Positions 21,001-31,984 of a stretch of 64,000 nucleotides of DNA are shown piece after piece (the first letter of the stretch is position 1; each line of letters opens with the position of its first letter). The stretch is from Lepidostoma basale. Lineage: Eukaryota; Arthropoda; Insecta; Trichoptera; Lepidostomatidae. Where the stretch lies: positions 1 through 64,000 of the forward strand of contig JAHDVF020000050.1 of NCBI GenBank assembly GCA_022606425.2, read 5' to 3'. Made by a program: the position numbers and the translations under genes. A model generated the notes under the pieces. The model was not told the DNA's origin. It ran no database searches and saw only the letters and a program-made list of their open reading frames with translations.

Positions 21001-24000
21001 GAAAGTATACCTTAACGATGTAAATGGAGTACGGAGTCGAGGTAGAATGAGTTAAACATGGCATGACCAAATTAATAAAATTTTGAAGGTTGGTCATGTT
21101 AGAAGTCGCAAGAATCGACGTGCGTGTATGACTCGTTGAATGAATGTGGAGGAACCTAGAGAGGTGTGTAAGGATAGAGTAGTGTGGCGGTCCATTCTCT
21201 CTGCCTACTCCTGCGGAGAAACGGCGTAATGTTTTGTTTGTTTGAATCGACAGCTGGGAATTGAAAGACACCAATCCCTTTTTGGAAACAGCTCACAAGG
21301 TCTGCATTAAGGAAAAGAAGAATTTACATAATTTTTTCATGTCTTTCTAGGGTTTCTGCAAATGATGCTGAGGATGGTAGGACTATTTTCTTGAAGAATG
21401 TACCCTTCAGTATCGGGAATGATGAATTGCAAGAGTTTGTTAGGCAGTTCGGAGAGACCCAGTACTCCTTGGTCTGTATGGATAAGTTAACTGAGCACTC
21501 TAAGGGTACTGCTTTTATCCGGTTTCAGGTGAGAACATATATTAATTATGTCGCGTATTTAACCAATAAAACACGAATTAACCATAAGTTAGAGCCCTAA
21601 AATAACTAACTAACAAACCACATCATTTCCTCGGAGGGATAGGGAAAGAGAATGGATCGCCACACTACTCTATCATGACATACCTCTCTAGCTTTCTCCA
21701 CATTGATACAAGAGAGTCATACATTATGCCAATTCTTTTGACTTCTTGTTATTTATTCTTGGCCGATCTTCAAAATTTGATTAATTTGGTCATGCCATGT
21801 TTTGCTCGGTCTCTGTCCACTCCATACTCTATTCACATTGTTAATGTATACTTTCTTAATCCATGCGTTCTATATGTCCAAACCAACGCATCGATCCGCT
21901 CATAATACTTTCTTCCGCTCTACTTTCCTTTCTGGTATCAGCGTTTGAAATTCTGTCGTACACAATTTGTATCACAAAAAAACGTCCAAGGGATCTTTCC
22001 TCTGCCGCATTTATTCTGCTCTCATCCTTCTGCTAGTTCCATGCTTCGCTTCCATTCATAAGCGTTGGAACCAGTGCTGTTGTTGAATATGGAAACTTTT
22101 TTGTATTTTTCTTGTCATTTGGTTATGACATGCTTCCATGGCTTCTCTTTTCACTCACACTGCTTGTATACATTAGCGCCCTTGAGATGATTATTTCATA
22201 AAAATGACGCTCTATAAATTATTCACATTATTATTATTATACAACTTTTTAAACATTTTTCTCTCATCCATTTGTTTTATATGTCCAACTCATCTCTATC
22301 TTATAATTTTCTTGTTCTTCTTTTTGTCCTGTCACACCTCCGTGGTGCATAGGGCCTCAAGGAACCTTCTCCACCCGACTATCGCATGCCTGATGCCTAA
22401 CATCATCCCAAGTGATGCCTGCTGCTTTAACCTCGTCCTGCAGGGCTCTTCTCCAGGTGGCTCTAGGTCTGTCTCACTTCCTCTTTCCCCCCACAGGGGA
22501 CCAGTCTAGTACGCCCTGAGGGATGCAGGCTGGGTTCCGTCTCAGAGTGTGACCGATCCACTGCCATTTGCGTCTAGCGACTTGTTCTCTTATTGGCTTT
22601 TCACCTGTCATGGTCCAGAGAACGGCATTTGAAACTGTTCGGGGCCAATAGATCTTGAATATTGAGCGAAGGCACCTATTTATAAACACCTGGAGTTTTC
22701 CAATAACGTCCGCGGTAGATTTCCAAGTCTCACATGCGTACAGCAGTATGCTTTTAACGCTACTGCTGAATATGACCAGTCTAGTATGCCCTGAGGGATG
22801 CAGGCTGGGTTCCGTCTCAGAGTGTGACCGATCCACTGCCATTTGCGTCTAGCGACTTGTTCTCTAATTGGCTTTTCACCTGTCATGGTCCAGAGAACGG
22901 CATTTAACACTGTTTGGGGCCAATAGATCTCGAATATTGAGCGAAGGCACCTATTTATAAACACCTGGAGTTTTCCAATAACATCCGCAGTAGATTTCCA
23001 ATATTTGGAGTTTGAGCTTTCTCGAAATGATACTGGAACACCATACAGGGCGAAGTATAGCGAAAGCTCCCCTTGCCTTGTTGAGTCTGCTGGCTACATC
23101 TTCCTCCGTACCTCGAAATCTTATAATTTTATTTATGATTAATTACATTTCTTCCTTATTTCGTCACTCGGTATTCTATTATACATTGTTTTCCCGCACA
23201 TTCTTCTCAGTAATTTTTTAATTTCATTTATCCTACTTTCTTCCTTCTTTTACCAGCTCCAAGAATCACTTTCAATATAAAGTTTAACACTAGAACTCGA
23301 TTTTGTACTACTAAATCTCACTGAATTTTTTAATATGCAATGTTGTTAATTATTGTGAGTATTTGTTGTTTTCAGACCAAGGAAGATGCCGATATATTCT
23401 TAAGTGCTGGCCCTAGCAGATTGACACTGGACGGACAAATTCTTGAAGCATATCCGGCAATGTTCCGGGATCGTATACAAGGAAAAAATAGTAAAACAAA
23501 AAAGCAACCCAAGGACTCAAGAAATTTATACCTTATTAAAGAAGGGGGTATGTATATTATTCCTTTTCTACTACTCTTCTTTTAATTTATTAAAAATGTT
23601 TTACAGTGAATACAGTGTTTAAAATGCTAACTAACTAACCATCACGCCATTTCTCCGGAGGGGTAGGCAGAGAGGATGGATCGCCACAATGCTCTGTCCT
23701 GGCATACCTCTCGGGCTTCCTCTACATTCATACATCTTACCATGCATGCACGTCGATTATTCCGACTTCGAATGTGACCGCCTTTTAGTAATTGATTAAT
23801 TTGATCATGCCATGTTTTCCTCGGTCGTCCTTGGCTTCTTTTTCCACTCACGCTGCTTGTGTACAACTTTTTAACCATTCTACTCTCAGTCATGCGTTCC
23901 ATATGTCCAAACCATCTCAGGGATCCTTTTTTAATTTTATCCATGATGCAGTCATCTGCCTCACATTTCTCTCTTATTTCATCATTCGGTATTCTATCAT

Positions 24001-27000
24001 ACAACATTTTCCCCGCACATTCTTCTTAGTGATCTCATTTCTACGGTGTTTATCCTGCTTTCATCCTTCTTTTGCCAGCTCCAAGCTTCACTTACATGAG
24101 GGTTGGCACTAGAACTCCATTGTGTACTGCCATCTTTGCTTCTGTGGATATATTTCTATTTGCAGTAATGACTTTGAGTGCGCCATTTATTTTATTCCCA
24201 GCACCAACCCTTCTTTTGATATCTTTCTCCATTTTTCCGTCTCTTGTAAACAGGCTTCCCAGATATGTAAATTCGGTAACTTGCTCCGATTTCTCGCCCA
24301 TCGCACTTATATCACAAATCGTCATACATTCTCCTCAGTGTTTAAAATGCAAAAGAATAAAATGTTTGTTTCACTATAATGTGTTTTTTCTTCCAGTTAT
24401 TCTTGCAAATAGTAAAGCAGCTGCGGGCGTGTCGGCCTCTGACATGGCAAAGAGGTTGTCACTGGAGCAGAATAAATCCCAGATGCTGAGGAACCTCAAT
24501 AGGTTCATATCCCGTTACAGGCTGACCATTCATAATGTGCCCAGCCACTACGGAGACGCTGAACTTAGAAAAGTTTGCCTGGAGATGGCCAATGTGAAGC
24601 ACTATTCCCTAAAAGAGTGTCGGGTCATGAAGCACCTCAAGGGTCCTTTGGATGCCAGTGGAAAGCACATGTAAGTAAAATTTCAATATATAGATTTTGT
24701 AATCAAGATTCATAATTTATTTCTCTCTCTCTTTCTCTTTTCGATGGCACTACATCCTAAATCGGGCCTTAGTTTCCCATAGCATGTGCCTCCAACTTTG
24801 CCTGTCCTCGGCCACCGTCTTCACAACTTTCGCCACCGAGCTGCGCTGCCATTCTCCCATTTCAGCCTGTGTCTTTCCACTTGTCTCCTTCCACCTGGGT
24901 GTCCATTCATTATTCTTTTAGGGATGCTTGAGTCTGGCATCCTCTGTACATGCCTAGCCCCATCTGAGTATTGACGAGGAGCGGACGTCTGTTCTGCCTG
25001 CCTGCCCAATCTGAGTAGTCTCGTGTGTGTTGAGAAAATTATTTCTTCTCTCTGGCTCTGCAGTCCTGGATGGACCTCGGCCGCCTCCAAAAAATTTCTC
25101 CAGCCGACCCTCTCCAGAGCTTTGGACTTTCATTCCTCTGGTCTGACTCCCAACAATTGTCTTCTTCTTCTTTCTTCATTTTGTCCTGTCATACCTCCGT
25201 GGTGTATAGGGCGTCAAGGAACCTTCTCCAACCGACTCTATCGCATGCCTGATGCCTAACATCATCCCAAGTGAGGCCTGCTGCCTTAACCTCGTCCTGC
25301 AGGGCTCTTCTCCAGGTGGCTCTAGGTCCGCCTCACTTCCTCTTTCCCCCCATAGGGGACCAGTATAGTGCGCCCTGAGCGATGTAGGCTGGGTTCCGTC
25401 TCAGTTCTCTCAGACTTGTTCTCTAATTGGATTTTCGCCTGCCATGGTTCAGAGAACGGCATTTGACACTGTTTGGGGCCAATAGATTTTGAATATTGAG
25501 CGAAGGTACCTATTTATAAACACCTGGAGTTTTCCAGTAACGTCCGCGGTAGATTTCCAAGTCTCACATCCGTACAGCAGTACGCAGCAGAACGCTACTG
25601 CTGAAACAACAATTGTAGGTCCTTCAAAACACTGTCCAGCCAACGAATCCGCGGTCTTTCCTCCAGTCTTGTAAATGTCCTGTGCGGGTGTTGAGAAAAT
25701 TATTCATTTTAATAATTCATAGTAGTCATAAAATTATTAATTTGAGAAAAATATAGAATTCTAAGGGTAAGGCCACACTGGAGTGCCAGAGTAGGAGTCA
25801 AGACACAGGTGGCTTGTGATCATGCCCTGTGGTGTGAAGCGTATAGTGTAGCTGGTCCCATAGTACACCATACGTTGATTCTCCAGGTGTTAATTTTGAC
25901 TCCTGCCCTGGTACTGCAGTGTGGCAATATAAAAAATATATTGTAAAATCTATATATTAAAGCGGGGAGGTTCGCTACCGCTTGAGCTACCAAGCCATTG
26001 AAAAAACTGGAGTAATTTCTATTGTACAAATTGCACAGAAAACTTTAGGAACTTTTACGTATCATAGTGTTTCTGCCAAGACAATGGATTTTCTAATCAA
26101 TCTATTTATATTTTTAGGTCAAAAGGTTATGGTTTTGTGATGTTCACTAAGCACGAAGACGCTTTAGCTTGTTTAAGGCGTATGAATAACAACCCCTCTG
26201 TATTTGACAAAAATAATGTAAGTATTCATCATGGATTAGAATCAAATGATTTATATACACTGTTGAAAAATATATTTTTAATTATTTCATGGATCTAATA
26301 ATCTTTGTCACAGAAATCATGCTCCTGAGATGATGAAGTCTAACTGTCCCTCCATCTTCCAGGTGGACACGGTGTATAGATATTTTTTTATATTTGTTTT
26401 TCTTTTTTTGCAGAGACCGATTGTATCATTTTCTGTAGAAGATAAGGTTGTAATAAATGCGAGAAAGAAGCGGTTAGAAAAATCACAAATAAAAAATCCA
26501 CTGAGTAAATCGTACGTCCCGTCAGAAAATATAGAAGACAAAAATTCCCAGTTTAATAAAAATAAACCTCAGGACAATGGAAACAGGAAGCGTAAATCTC
26601 AACCGGCGCAAGCGGAGCAAGAATTGCCTAGCAAAAAAACTAAATTTGATAGAAAACAGTGGAAAAAGGAGCAAAGAAGTAAGCAGAATGATAAAATTAA
26701 TCCGACAGATAAAATTCAAAGTGATCAGATTCACGGGGGTGATTATTCAGGGGAGACTGGAAAACCAGGAAACATGCGTATGAGGAATAACTTCAAGCTT
26801 AGAGCTGAAGCGGCAACGCACAGAGAAAATGTTAAAAACGAGAGGAAGAAACAGAGAGCCACCAAGAGAGCTCAGAACATCCGTGCCAAGGAAAAAATAA
26901 AACAACCCAAACAGAAACAAAACACAAATGCAAAAACTAAATTCAAGAAATTAACGCAAATCAAGGATGAAAAGAGTTTCACAGACTTGGTCAGCAAGTA

Positions 27001-27067
27001 TAAGAGCAAATTGATTCCAGGACCGGCTTCGCACAAAGTCAAATCTAAGTGGTATGAAGCAACTTAA
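15079..27067 (+). CDS. RBM28: RBM28/Nop4-type nucleolar RNA-binding protein with duplicated RRM module
   Basis: Eleven exons join in frame: 15079-15088, 15170-15484, 15564-15740, 17146-17418, 19037-19228, 20354-20516, 21351-21528, 23376-23547, 24397-24670, 26118-26217 and 26414-27067 (TAA). They total 2508 nt, or 835 residues; human RBM28 is about 760. Order: a Lys-rich N-terminus (residues 4-40), RRM A (about 42-125), an acidic linker, RRM B (about 192-275), an Asp/Glu tract (about 323-370), RRM 3 (about 385-460), RRM 4 (about 534-625) and a basic tail ending SKWYEAT. RNP1 motifs are visible (LVGCGFVQF twice, GYGFVMF). The blocks RNLYLIKEG, GVSASDMAKR and LKECRVMKHLKG are diagnostic of RBM28, a 60S-ribosome assembly factor of the nucleolus. 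Introns 1-5 are all phase 1. The weakest splice site is the exon 3 donor (T|GTTTGT). Several introns carry retroelement insertions. Confidence 0.93.
15170..15740 (+). CDS. RBM28: RBM28 exons 2-3: first RRM module (copy A)
   Basis: Exon 2 (15170-15484) encodes the basic N-terminus and most of an RRM (RNP2 LVVRNL, RNP1 LVGCGFVQF). Exon 3 (15564-15740) supplies the last strand (RSIEVDWAVARKLY) and an acidic linker (EVQEDEIKSEPES). The sequence resembles RRM2, not RRM1, of vertebrate RBM28. Both flanking introns and the internal intron are phase 1. Confidence 0.9.
15885..16095 (-). other. Short unexplained frame in RBM28 intron 3
   Basis: The minus strand reads MFINRKMHIFRENF and onward for about 51 codons to a TAG. 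An adjacent frame (MLKEIVKHRTIFVELK) is followed by GTAAGT. I do not recognise it; it may be transposon debris. Confidence 0.25.
16178..16862 (-). mobile_element. LINE A fragment, 685 bp, in RBM28 intron 3
   Basis: The minus-strand frames EQVSEFVYLGSMFTADGRT, then [17 protein letters not shown] and [19 protein letters not shown], cover the usual C-terminal region with small deletions. Confidence 0.88.
17146..19228 (+). CDS. RBM28: RBM28 exons 4-5: second RRM module (copy B)
   Basis: Exon 4 (17146-17418) and exon 5 (19037-19228) repeat the layout of exons 2-3: an RRM body (RNP2 LIIRNI, RNP1 LVGCGFVQF) cut by a phase-1 intron before RPIHVDWAIAKNKY, then an acidic linker (KSEIESDDEAD). By eye about 40 of 67 residues match copy A over the RRM body. 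The intron between them (17419-19036) holds one SINE of each family and a LINE tail. Confidence 0.9.
17540..17712 (-). mobile_element. SINE1, reversed and degraded
   Basis: The reverse complement of the SINE1 body (ATCTATCGCCATTTTATTGT) and a damaged head, in RBM28 intron 4. The 3' tail is missing. Confidence 0.65.
17943..18105 (+). mobile_element. SINE2 (second tRNA-headed family)
   Basis: The head GGTCTAGGGGACAGA and B-box-like GGTTCAAGCC are followed by the body AATGAGCTATTTTCT. Lies in RBM28 intron 4. Confidence 0.7.
18306..18375 (-). mobile_element. LINE A 3' end
   Basis: AACTAACTAACCATCAAGCC to GGACTGCCACACTTT: a 70-bp tail piece. Confidence 0.6.
19640..19900. repeat. Fold-back element FB-2 in RBM28 intron 5
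   Basis: Arms around 19648-19738 and 19760-19852 pair over about 90 nt. They carry CCTGATGATGCCAAC and CAGCTGTCGCGACA. The left arm also has a GCCAAC/GTTGGC hairpin on the minus strand. Confidence 0.75.
19916..20000 (-). mobile_element. LINE B 3' end
   Basis: A short piece (TTCTTGTTCAGCC, then CTTCTGGATATAGGCCTC) matches the 3' end of LINE B at 59.7 kb, within RBM28 intron 5. Confidence 0.6.
20354..20516 (+). CDS. RBM28: RBM28 exon 6: acidic tract
   Basis: A 163-nt exon bounded by TTTTAG and GTAAGC, phase 1 to phase 2. It encodes almost only Asp, Glu and Ser (DDDESASDEDDEDG and onward). Vertebrate RBM28 and yeast Nop4 have a comparable acidic stretch between RRM2 and RRM3. The exon has no internal start codon in frame and is easy to miss. 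The long Ser- or His-rich frames on the opposite strand are its shadows. Confidence 0.85.
20575..21330 (+). mobile_element. LINE C fragment split by LINE A, RBM28 intron 6
   Basis: LINE C sequence (CATCCAGACTCCCTCACATT...AAAAGATGGATCAACAG) breaks at about 20652 and resumes at about 21244 (ATCGACAGCTGGGAATTG), with a near-duplicated ATCAACAG/ATCGACAG at the borders. Confidence 0.7.
20652..21245 (+). mobile_element. LINE A fragment nested in LINE C
   Basis: Encodes LFTADGRTDSDVERRV, KNLSMKAKTAIHIGV and GSEAWI, followed by stops; the 3' half is degraded. The tail is TTTGTTTG. Confidence 0.8.
21351..23547 (+). CDS. RBM28: RBM28 exons 7-8: RRM 3
   Basis: Exon 7 (21351-21528) has RNP2 IFLKNVPF and the RNP1 half KGTAFIRF. 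Exon 8 (23376-23547) continues TKEDADIFLS and ends with the RBM28 signature RNLYLIKEG before donor GTATGT. The 1.85-kb intron between them is almost entirely LINE A and LINE G sequence. Confidence 0.9.
21598..22085 (-). mobile_element. LINE A fragment
   Basis: The complement of the GTTA tail at the left (AAATAACTAACTAAC), then reversed LINE A to about the GSEAWN region. In RBM28 intron 7. Confidence 0.75.
22118..22312 (-). mobile_element. LINE A piece with a LINE D 3' end inside
   Basis: Reversed LINE A fragments (ATGACATGCTTCCATGGC; CTCATCCATTTGTTTTATAT) flank a plus-strand AGCGCCCTTGAGATG segment (about 22172-22245), the LINE D 3' end. Confidence 0.55.
22312..23115 (-). mobile_element. LINE G fragment with internal tandem duplication
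   Basis: The minus strand reads INRCLRSIFKIYWP, REQVARRKWQWIGHTLRR and ACIPQGVLDWSP. A block of about 275 bp starting at 22501 is repeated from 22776. The TTCTTCTTTTTGTCCTGTC end is the family 3' end. Confidence 0.8.
23626..24350 (-). mobile_element. LINE A fragment, 725 bp, in RBM28 intron 8
   Basis: The minus strand reads MTICDISAMGEKSEQV, TEFTYLGSLFTRDGKM and [19 protein letters not shown] to SILSAYPSGEMA. It ends 47 bp before RBM28 exon 9. Confidence 0.88.
24397..27067 (+). CDS. RBM28: RBM28 exons 9-11: RRM 4 and basic C-terminus
   Basis: Exon 9 (24397-24670) begins VILANSKAAAGVSASDMAKR and enters RRM 4 (LTIHNVP, then LKECRVMKHLKG). Exon 10 (26118-26217) has RNP1 SKGYGFVMF and NNNPSVF. 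Exon 11 (26414-27067) finishes RRM 4 (RPIVSFSVED) and adds about 200 Lys/Arg/Gln-rich residues, typical of a nucleolar targeting tail, ending SKWYEAT and TAA. No insertion breaks the coding sequence. Confidence 0.92.
24735..25140 (-). mobile_element. Unclassified LINE fragment (LINE H)
   Basis: The minus strand has shifted frames of a PKRIMNGHPGGRRQVERHR type with a downstream region like other LINE C-termini. No second copy is in the window to compare. Confidence 0.4.
25150..25690 (-). mobile_element. LINE G fragment
   Basis: Same family as 22.3-23.1 kb: TTCATTTTGTCCTGTCATAC at the 3' end and FINRYLRSIFKIYWPQTVSN upstream. In RBM28 intron 9. Confidence 0.75.
25768..25928. repeat. Short MITE with inverted ends
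   Basis: GGCCACACTGGAGTGCCAGA at the left pairs with TGGTACTGCAGTGTGGC at the right, about 35 nt per arm. Confidence 0.55.
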
Positions 27068-27094
27068 ATCAAACATATTATGTGATTGTTTTTT

Positions 27095-27100
27095 ATTAAA
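27095..27100 (+). promoter_or_regulatory. Possible RBM28 poly(A) signal (ATTAAA)
   Basis: ATTAAA lies 28 nt after the stop codon, in a T-rich context. It is a common variant signal. No AATAAA is nearer. Confidence 0.45.
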
Positions 27101-27144
27101 TGGAATTATTTAAAATATATTTTTGTATTTTTTTTACTTCTACA

Positions 27145-27435
27145 TTATTCTTCTTCTTCGACATCGGGTATCGCCCGGGCGTAGGCCTCTCTGTCCTGTG
27201 CCAGACGGAACGACCCCCCGAACTCCGGTCCATTCCTTGATATTCTGGAGCCAGGACATCTGGGGTCTTCCCACACCGCGCTTACCCCCGATCTTCTCTT
27301 TTATGATGAGGTGCAGCAGATTGAATTTCTTATTGCGTGTCTACAACGAGGAATACGATCTGCTGCACCTCATAAAAGGAAAGATCGAGGGTAGGACTTG
27401 TACATTGGACACCTTTTTTATACGGTTTCGAAATA
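27145..27435. mobile_element. LINE F fragments in inverted arrangement
   Basis: A reversed fragment (27145-27325) meets a forward one (27345-27435, EEYDLLHLIKGKIEGR). The joint forms a hairpin around ATGAGGTGCAGCAGAT. Confidence 0.6.
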
Positions 27436-27451
27436 ACATTCATTATTTTAT

Positions 27452-27918
27452 GTGAAGCATGGAACTGGCAAAAAAGGATGAAAGTAGAATAAATGCAGTA
27501 GAAATGAGATCTCTTAGACGATTATGTGACTACTCTGTGTATGGATAGAGTGTTGAATAAAAATATAAGAAGTGAATGCGTTGCGAATGATGGTGTTATG
27601 AACAAAATAATGAAAGGATCATTAAGATGGTTTGGGCACATGGAAAGAATGAATGAAGAAAGAAAGGTAAAAAAAGTATATTTTAACGATGTAAATGGAA
27701 CTAGAAATAGAGGAAGACCGAGGAAAATGTGGCATGATCAAATAAATCAAATTTTGAATGTCGGCCACGTGAGGAGTCCGATTTCGATGTGCGTGCATGA
27801 CACGACGTATGAATGTTGAGAAAGCGAGAGAAATATGTCAGGAAAGAAAAGTGTGGCAGTTCATTCTTTCCGCCTACCCCTTCAGCGAGACGGCGTGATG
27901 GTAAGTTAGTTAGTTAGT
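27452..27918 (+). mobile_element. LINE A fragment
   Basis: Encodes [19 protein letters not shown] and [20 protein letters not shown], with tail GTTAGTTAGTTAG. Confidence 0.85.
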
Positions 27919-27919
27919 A

Positions 27920-28115
27920 TTTTATTATTGGAGGGAAAAATTGAAGACGCCGAGGGCCGGTAGGAGATGATGTCCTGGCTGCGAAACATAAGAGAGTTTA
28001 CCGGCATCCGAAGTGTGGAGGAGGTGTTCCGAGCGGCACAGGACAGGGACAGGTTCGCTGAGGTGATCGTCAACGTTGTGAGGACCCGACAGGGCACTTG
28101 AAGAAGTTTTGTGTG
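27920..28115 (+). mobile_element. LINE F 3' end
   Basis: Reads MSWLRNIREFTGIRSVEEVF, AQDRDRFAEVIVNVVRTRQG and stop: the C-terminus of a second non-LTR reverse transcriptase family. Confidence 0.7.
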
Positions 28116-31100
28116 GAACGTATCCACCTTGTAAAAAAGGAGTCCAGTATATTTACATAAAGAAAACATCTTTTGAAAGGTAAAAACACTAAAACACAGT
28201 TCTGGTTGTCTCATTTATTAAGAATTAAAAAAGATAAAATACATATTTTAAATATTTATGCTCCAATAGACAACAAAAGCATTACATCTAACATTACAGC
28301 TATTAAACACATAACCTTTATATCACATTTGTGATGAGAGTTAAAATATAAAACTGTTCTAACAATTGCATACAAGAGATGCACCCAGTAAGGAAATATT
28401 GCACTTGGCACTCTTGCAATCCAAAGGAGTTTTGCTTTCATTTCGCTGTACAGACTTATAGGCATACGCAGACTTGGGTTAGAACAACTGGCCGCGTTTG
28501 TAAAGTTATGTAAATCTTTTTGCATTATACCTAGAAGTGCAGTAGTCTGTCGGAGTAATATGTATTTAAATAACCCTTATAACAATAACATAAACGTGTA
28601 TCTTATAAAAAATAGTGTACAAACAATTGCCAACCAGTTCTTGCATCAAAGCAATCATCTTTTTAAATGCTTCGAAACTATACATGGTTGCTGTATATTT
28701 TGAATGATTATATAAAAGAAATTGTTTTTACTATTTAACTGAAGAATTGGATCATATTTTGCATGTGATCATTCAACTTACGAATCTTTAATTCATATTG
28801 AAATTGTATTGTGATTTTTGTGATCGAAAATTGAATTTCACGATTAATCAGCAAAGAACACGTTAAAATCTATTTGGATCGCAAGAGAATGTGATGAGAG
28901 AAGGTATTGACTGTTAAACATATTTACACGCTAAAGTTTTGGACTTAGAACTAAGTATTTACAGTTCAAATACAATGGACTGATTGCACACAAAGGCTAA
29001 AATTACCACTGACATGCGTCAGGAGTAGAGTTTTGCTTGTTCCACAAATAAACCTGATTTAAAATAATCACAATTTCTATCTGCAGCTAATCAGATCATG
29101 AGGTAAAGTATATTTATATAAAAAGCATAATTTAAAAACAAATTTCATTTCAGTTCATTTTTTTCTCTGTGATGCGTAGTGTCTATGATAGCCAAACTTT
29201 TACAGAACAAAAATACTACTTTTTTTTTTCTTCGTATTATTTTGAGTTTGTTTTCACACTAATACGTGCAACAAAAAAATATCAAGTGTTCAAAATTTGA
29301 TCTACTCTTTTATATTAATACGACCTACGACTTATTACAACACAAATTATTTCCAACTGTTATATCTATAAAGAAAAATCTAAACTTCATTGTTGTCTAA
29401 GCAAATCTTCATATCAAATCAGATAAACTTTATATTTTCAAATAGTATTTTTTATACATCATGTATTGACGGTTATATACTTTTGTCTTACTAAGAAACT
29501 GTCAAAATATTTAAAATGATGAATCATATACGAGTAAGTCGTAAAAACTAGTGCATATTTGAATAACTTTTTGAAAACGTATTTTCACAACACTTTTTTG
29601 AAGAGAATCATTTCTTATATACTTAATGTAAAGTGAAAACGTTGAGGGGGAAAATTCAATTTAGCAGCAGGATGAATTGTTGTTTAGTTAGAATTATGAG
29701 ACAAGGGAAACAAATCAATTATGGGACTAGAAGCTAAGTTTATTTGGTTGTTATAAAATATCTTGATTATTTTTAATGACCTTTTTAATTTCAAATGTGA
29801 TGTTTTCAAAGTGAAAATACAATGTTTTCAAAAAGTTATTCAAATGTGAATCCACAACACAAAGTGATGGCGAATATAGAAGAAAAACTAGTGCATATAT
29901 TTAAATATAAATTTCAGTATATTTATTGTTTCTTGAACAATGATGTAAAACTCGGTTTTATAGAAGTTTTATTATATTTTATGTGAATGGCAATGTGAAA
30001 CATGTCATCCACATAAAATGATTTAATTATATTCACTAAAAAAAAATTATATTCTGATTATATTTCATATTGTTGTATTTAACAGGTGTAAATAATGCAA
30101 TAAATAAAATAAAAATAAATATATATTTTTTAATAATTTTGATATTAAGTAGTATTTTTAAAGAGATCAAATAAATAAAAGTGTCGAGTACAAATAATAT
30201 TATGTTTTATAGAACAAAAAGTAAGTATTATTATGCTACCCAAACATAGCAAACATTTTTTTATAATTATAAATCTATTTCAAGAATAATATATATCTAC
30301 AAAATGTCTAAAGATCTGATATTAAAATTTACAAAAGTATTTTAATAACAAAGTAAGTATTTTTTTTCCAGATTTTTTAAATACAACTTTTAAAATAAAT
30401 ACTATTTTATAATTCATTTATTAAATTGTCTTTATCTTTTACATATGTTTTGCGTAACGGTAAATGTATCAATTAAAAGTTGTTCAAAAAATTAGTCTGG
30501 AATATAAAACACACTTTATATAGTATATGTAAAATACAAAATCAAATTATTAAAAAAATGTAAATGTAATCAAATAATAACAACAAAAGGTAACACATAG
30601 AAAGAAATTCTGACTTTTAGTACTGTTAGTATGGGGTATCTTCTGTTGGAAAGTATGCCTCTTTAAAATGTAATTGCACCAACAACAATAAAATGTTGCA
30701 AATACACTAGCAACACTACTGCTAAATCCAACTCTTAAGTGTCTACGAGTGGTCTCTTAGACCCCGTAAACCGTGGGCAATATGACAACTGACATTACCA
30801 TCATAGCAAACAGAGAGTGGACGAATGGCGAATTTTTAGCGATATATAACTCGATTCACCCGGTTATGGGAAGGTAACTCCAACAGAAAATCTTCCAGAG
30901 AAGGCAAGGGGAAACTATAATCTGGATATCATTCCACTGTTCAACATTATGAAGAGCAATCATCCATGGCCCCGAGTCCTAAGAGACCCTTGGATTGGAT
31001 CATGGTGCTAAGCCCGGGACAGAGATCCCTACTCTCAAGTGATAGTCAATGCTGGGGGGACTAACATGACACCAAAATTAAAAGAAAACTGTAATATAGT

Positions 31101-31600
31101 CATGCTCGTTTAAACTGTTGAAATGTACATAATTGATCAACAAACAATTAATAAGTTAAATAGTCAAATTTTGGTTAAATTTAATTTATAATAGTAAACA
31201 TGATTGTTTAGTGGTTTTACTTGGATTTAAATTATATAAATTGTGACAAATTTGATTCGCCTTGTGAGGGCATTCTCAAACTGAACCTAATCGCCAAACA
31301 GTGTGTCCTTAAGTGTGTCATTCTGAAAAATTAATCTATGTTCTTTAGCCTTTATTTCTGTTAGTTTTGAGACAAATATTGTATTTGAATAAATTACGCC
31401 TTCCTTATGAGCTAATAATTTGATTGGCCATGCATTTGTTTTTTTTTACAAAATAGTATATTCCTTAAATATGTACCTGAGAGCCATAAAATCTTAAGAG
31501 AATTTTTGACCGAAATGAAGGAGTACATTTTATATTATTATCGACACAGTATACAGAATAGTGTATCCAATCCACAGTGTGAAGTAACCATTTGGACAGA
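28116..31600. other. AT-rich intergenic DNA
   Basis: I see no gene here. It holds a one-arm FB-1 copy (29925-30020) and a repeat (about 30880-31085) shared with 50572-50692 and 55650-55722 (TCCAGAGAAGGCAA...GGGGGGACTAACATGAC). The rest is low-complexity A/T sequence. Confidence 0.5.
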
Positions 31601-31639
31601 TAAATATGATGATATCTGACATGACTTGACTTGACTTCT

Positions 31640-31845
31640 GACATGACTTCAGATCTAAGCTGAAAACCCATCTTTTTCATATTTCATACCCAATTTAAAA
31701 CTTGCATATTTTGTTCTATTATACTTTCTAATCGATCGCGAATAGTAATCAGATGCAGCGTTCACATTTAGTTTTAAAACACGTCTTAATGGGCCCTTGA
31801 GGTGATTACATCACAAAAACGAAATGTCATAAAAATACATCATGT
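31640..31845 (+). mobile_element. LINE D (CR1/L2-like) 3' end
   Basis: DFRSKLKTHLFHIS is the typical C-terminus of this group. It is followed by GGGCCCTTGAGGTGATTACA, as at 49.6 kb. Confidence 0.65.
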
Positions 31846-31984
31846 AAATGATTTAAAAAATTCTACATTTACAACTGATTACAAGTTCGCATAAAGGGTA
31901 TTTATACACTTCCCGGTGGCCACCACAAGTCCAGTATACGGGTATTAGTACCCTTCCCGCAGACAATTTGTTAAGATCTGGAAT

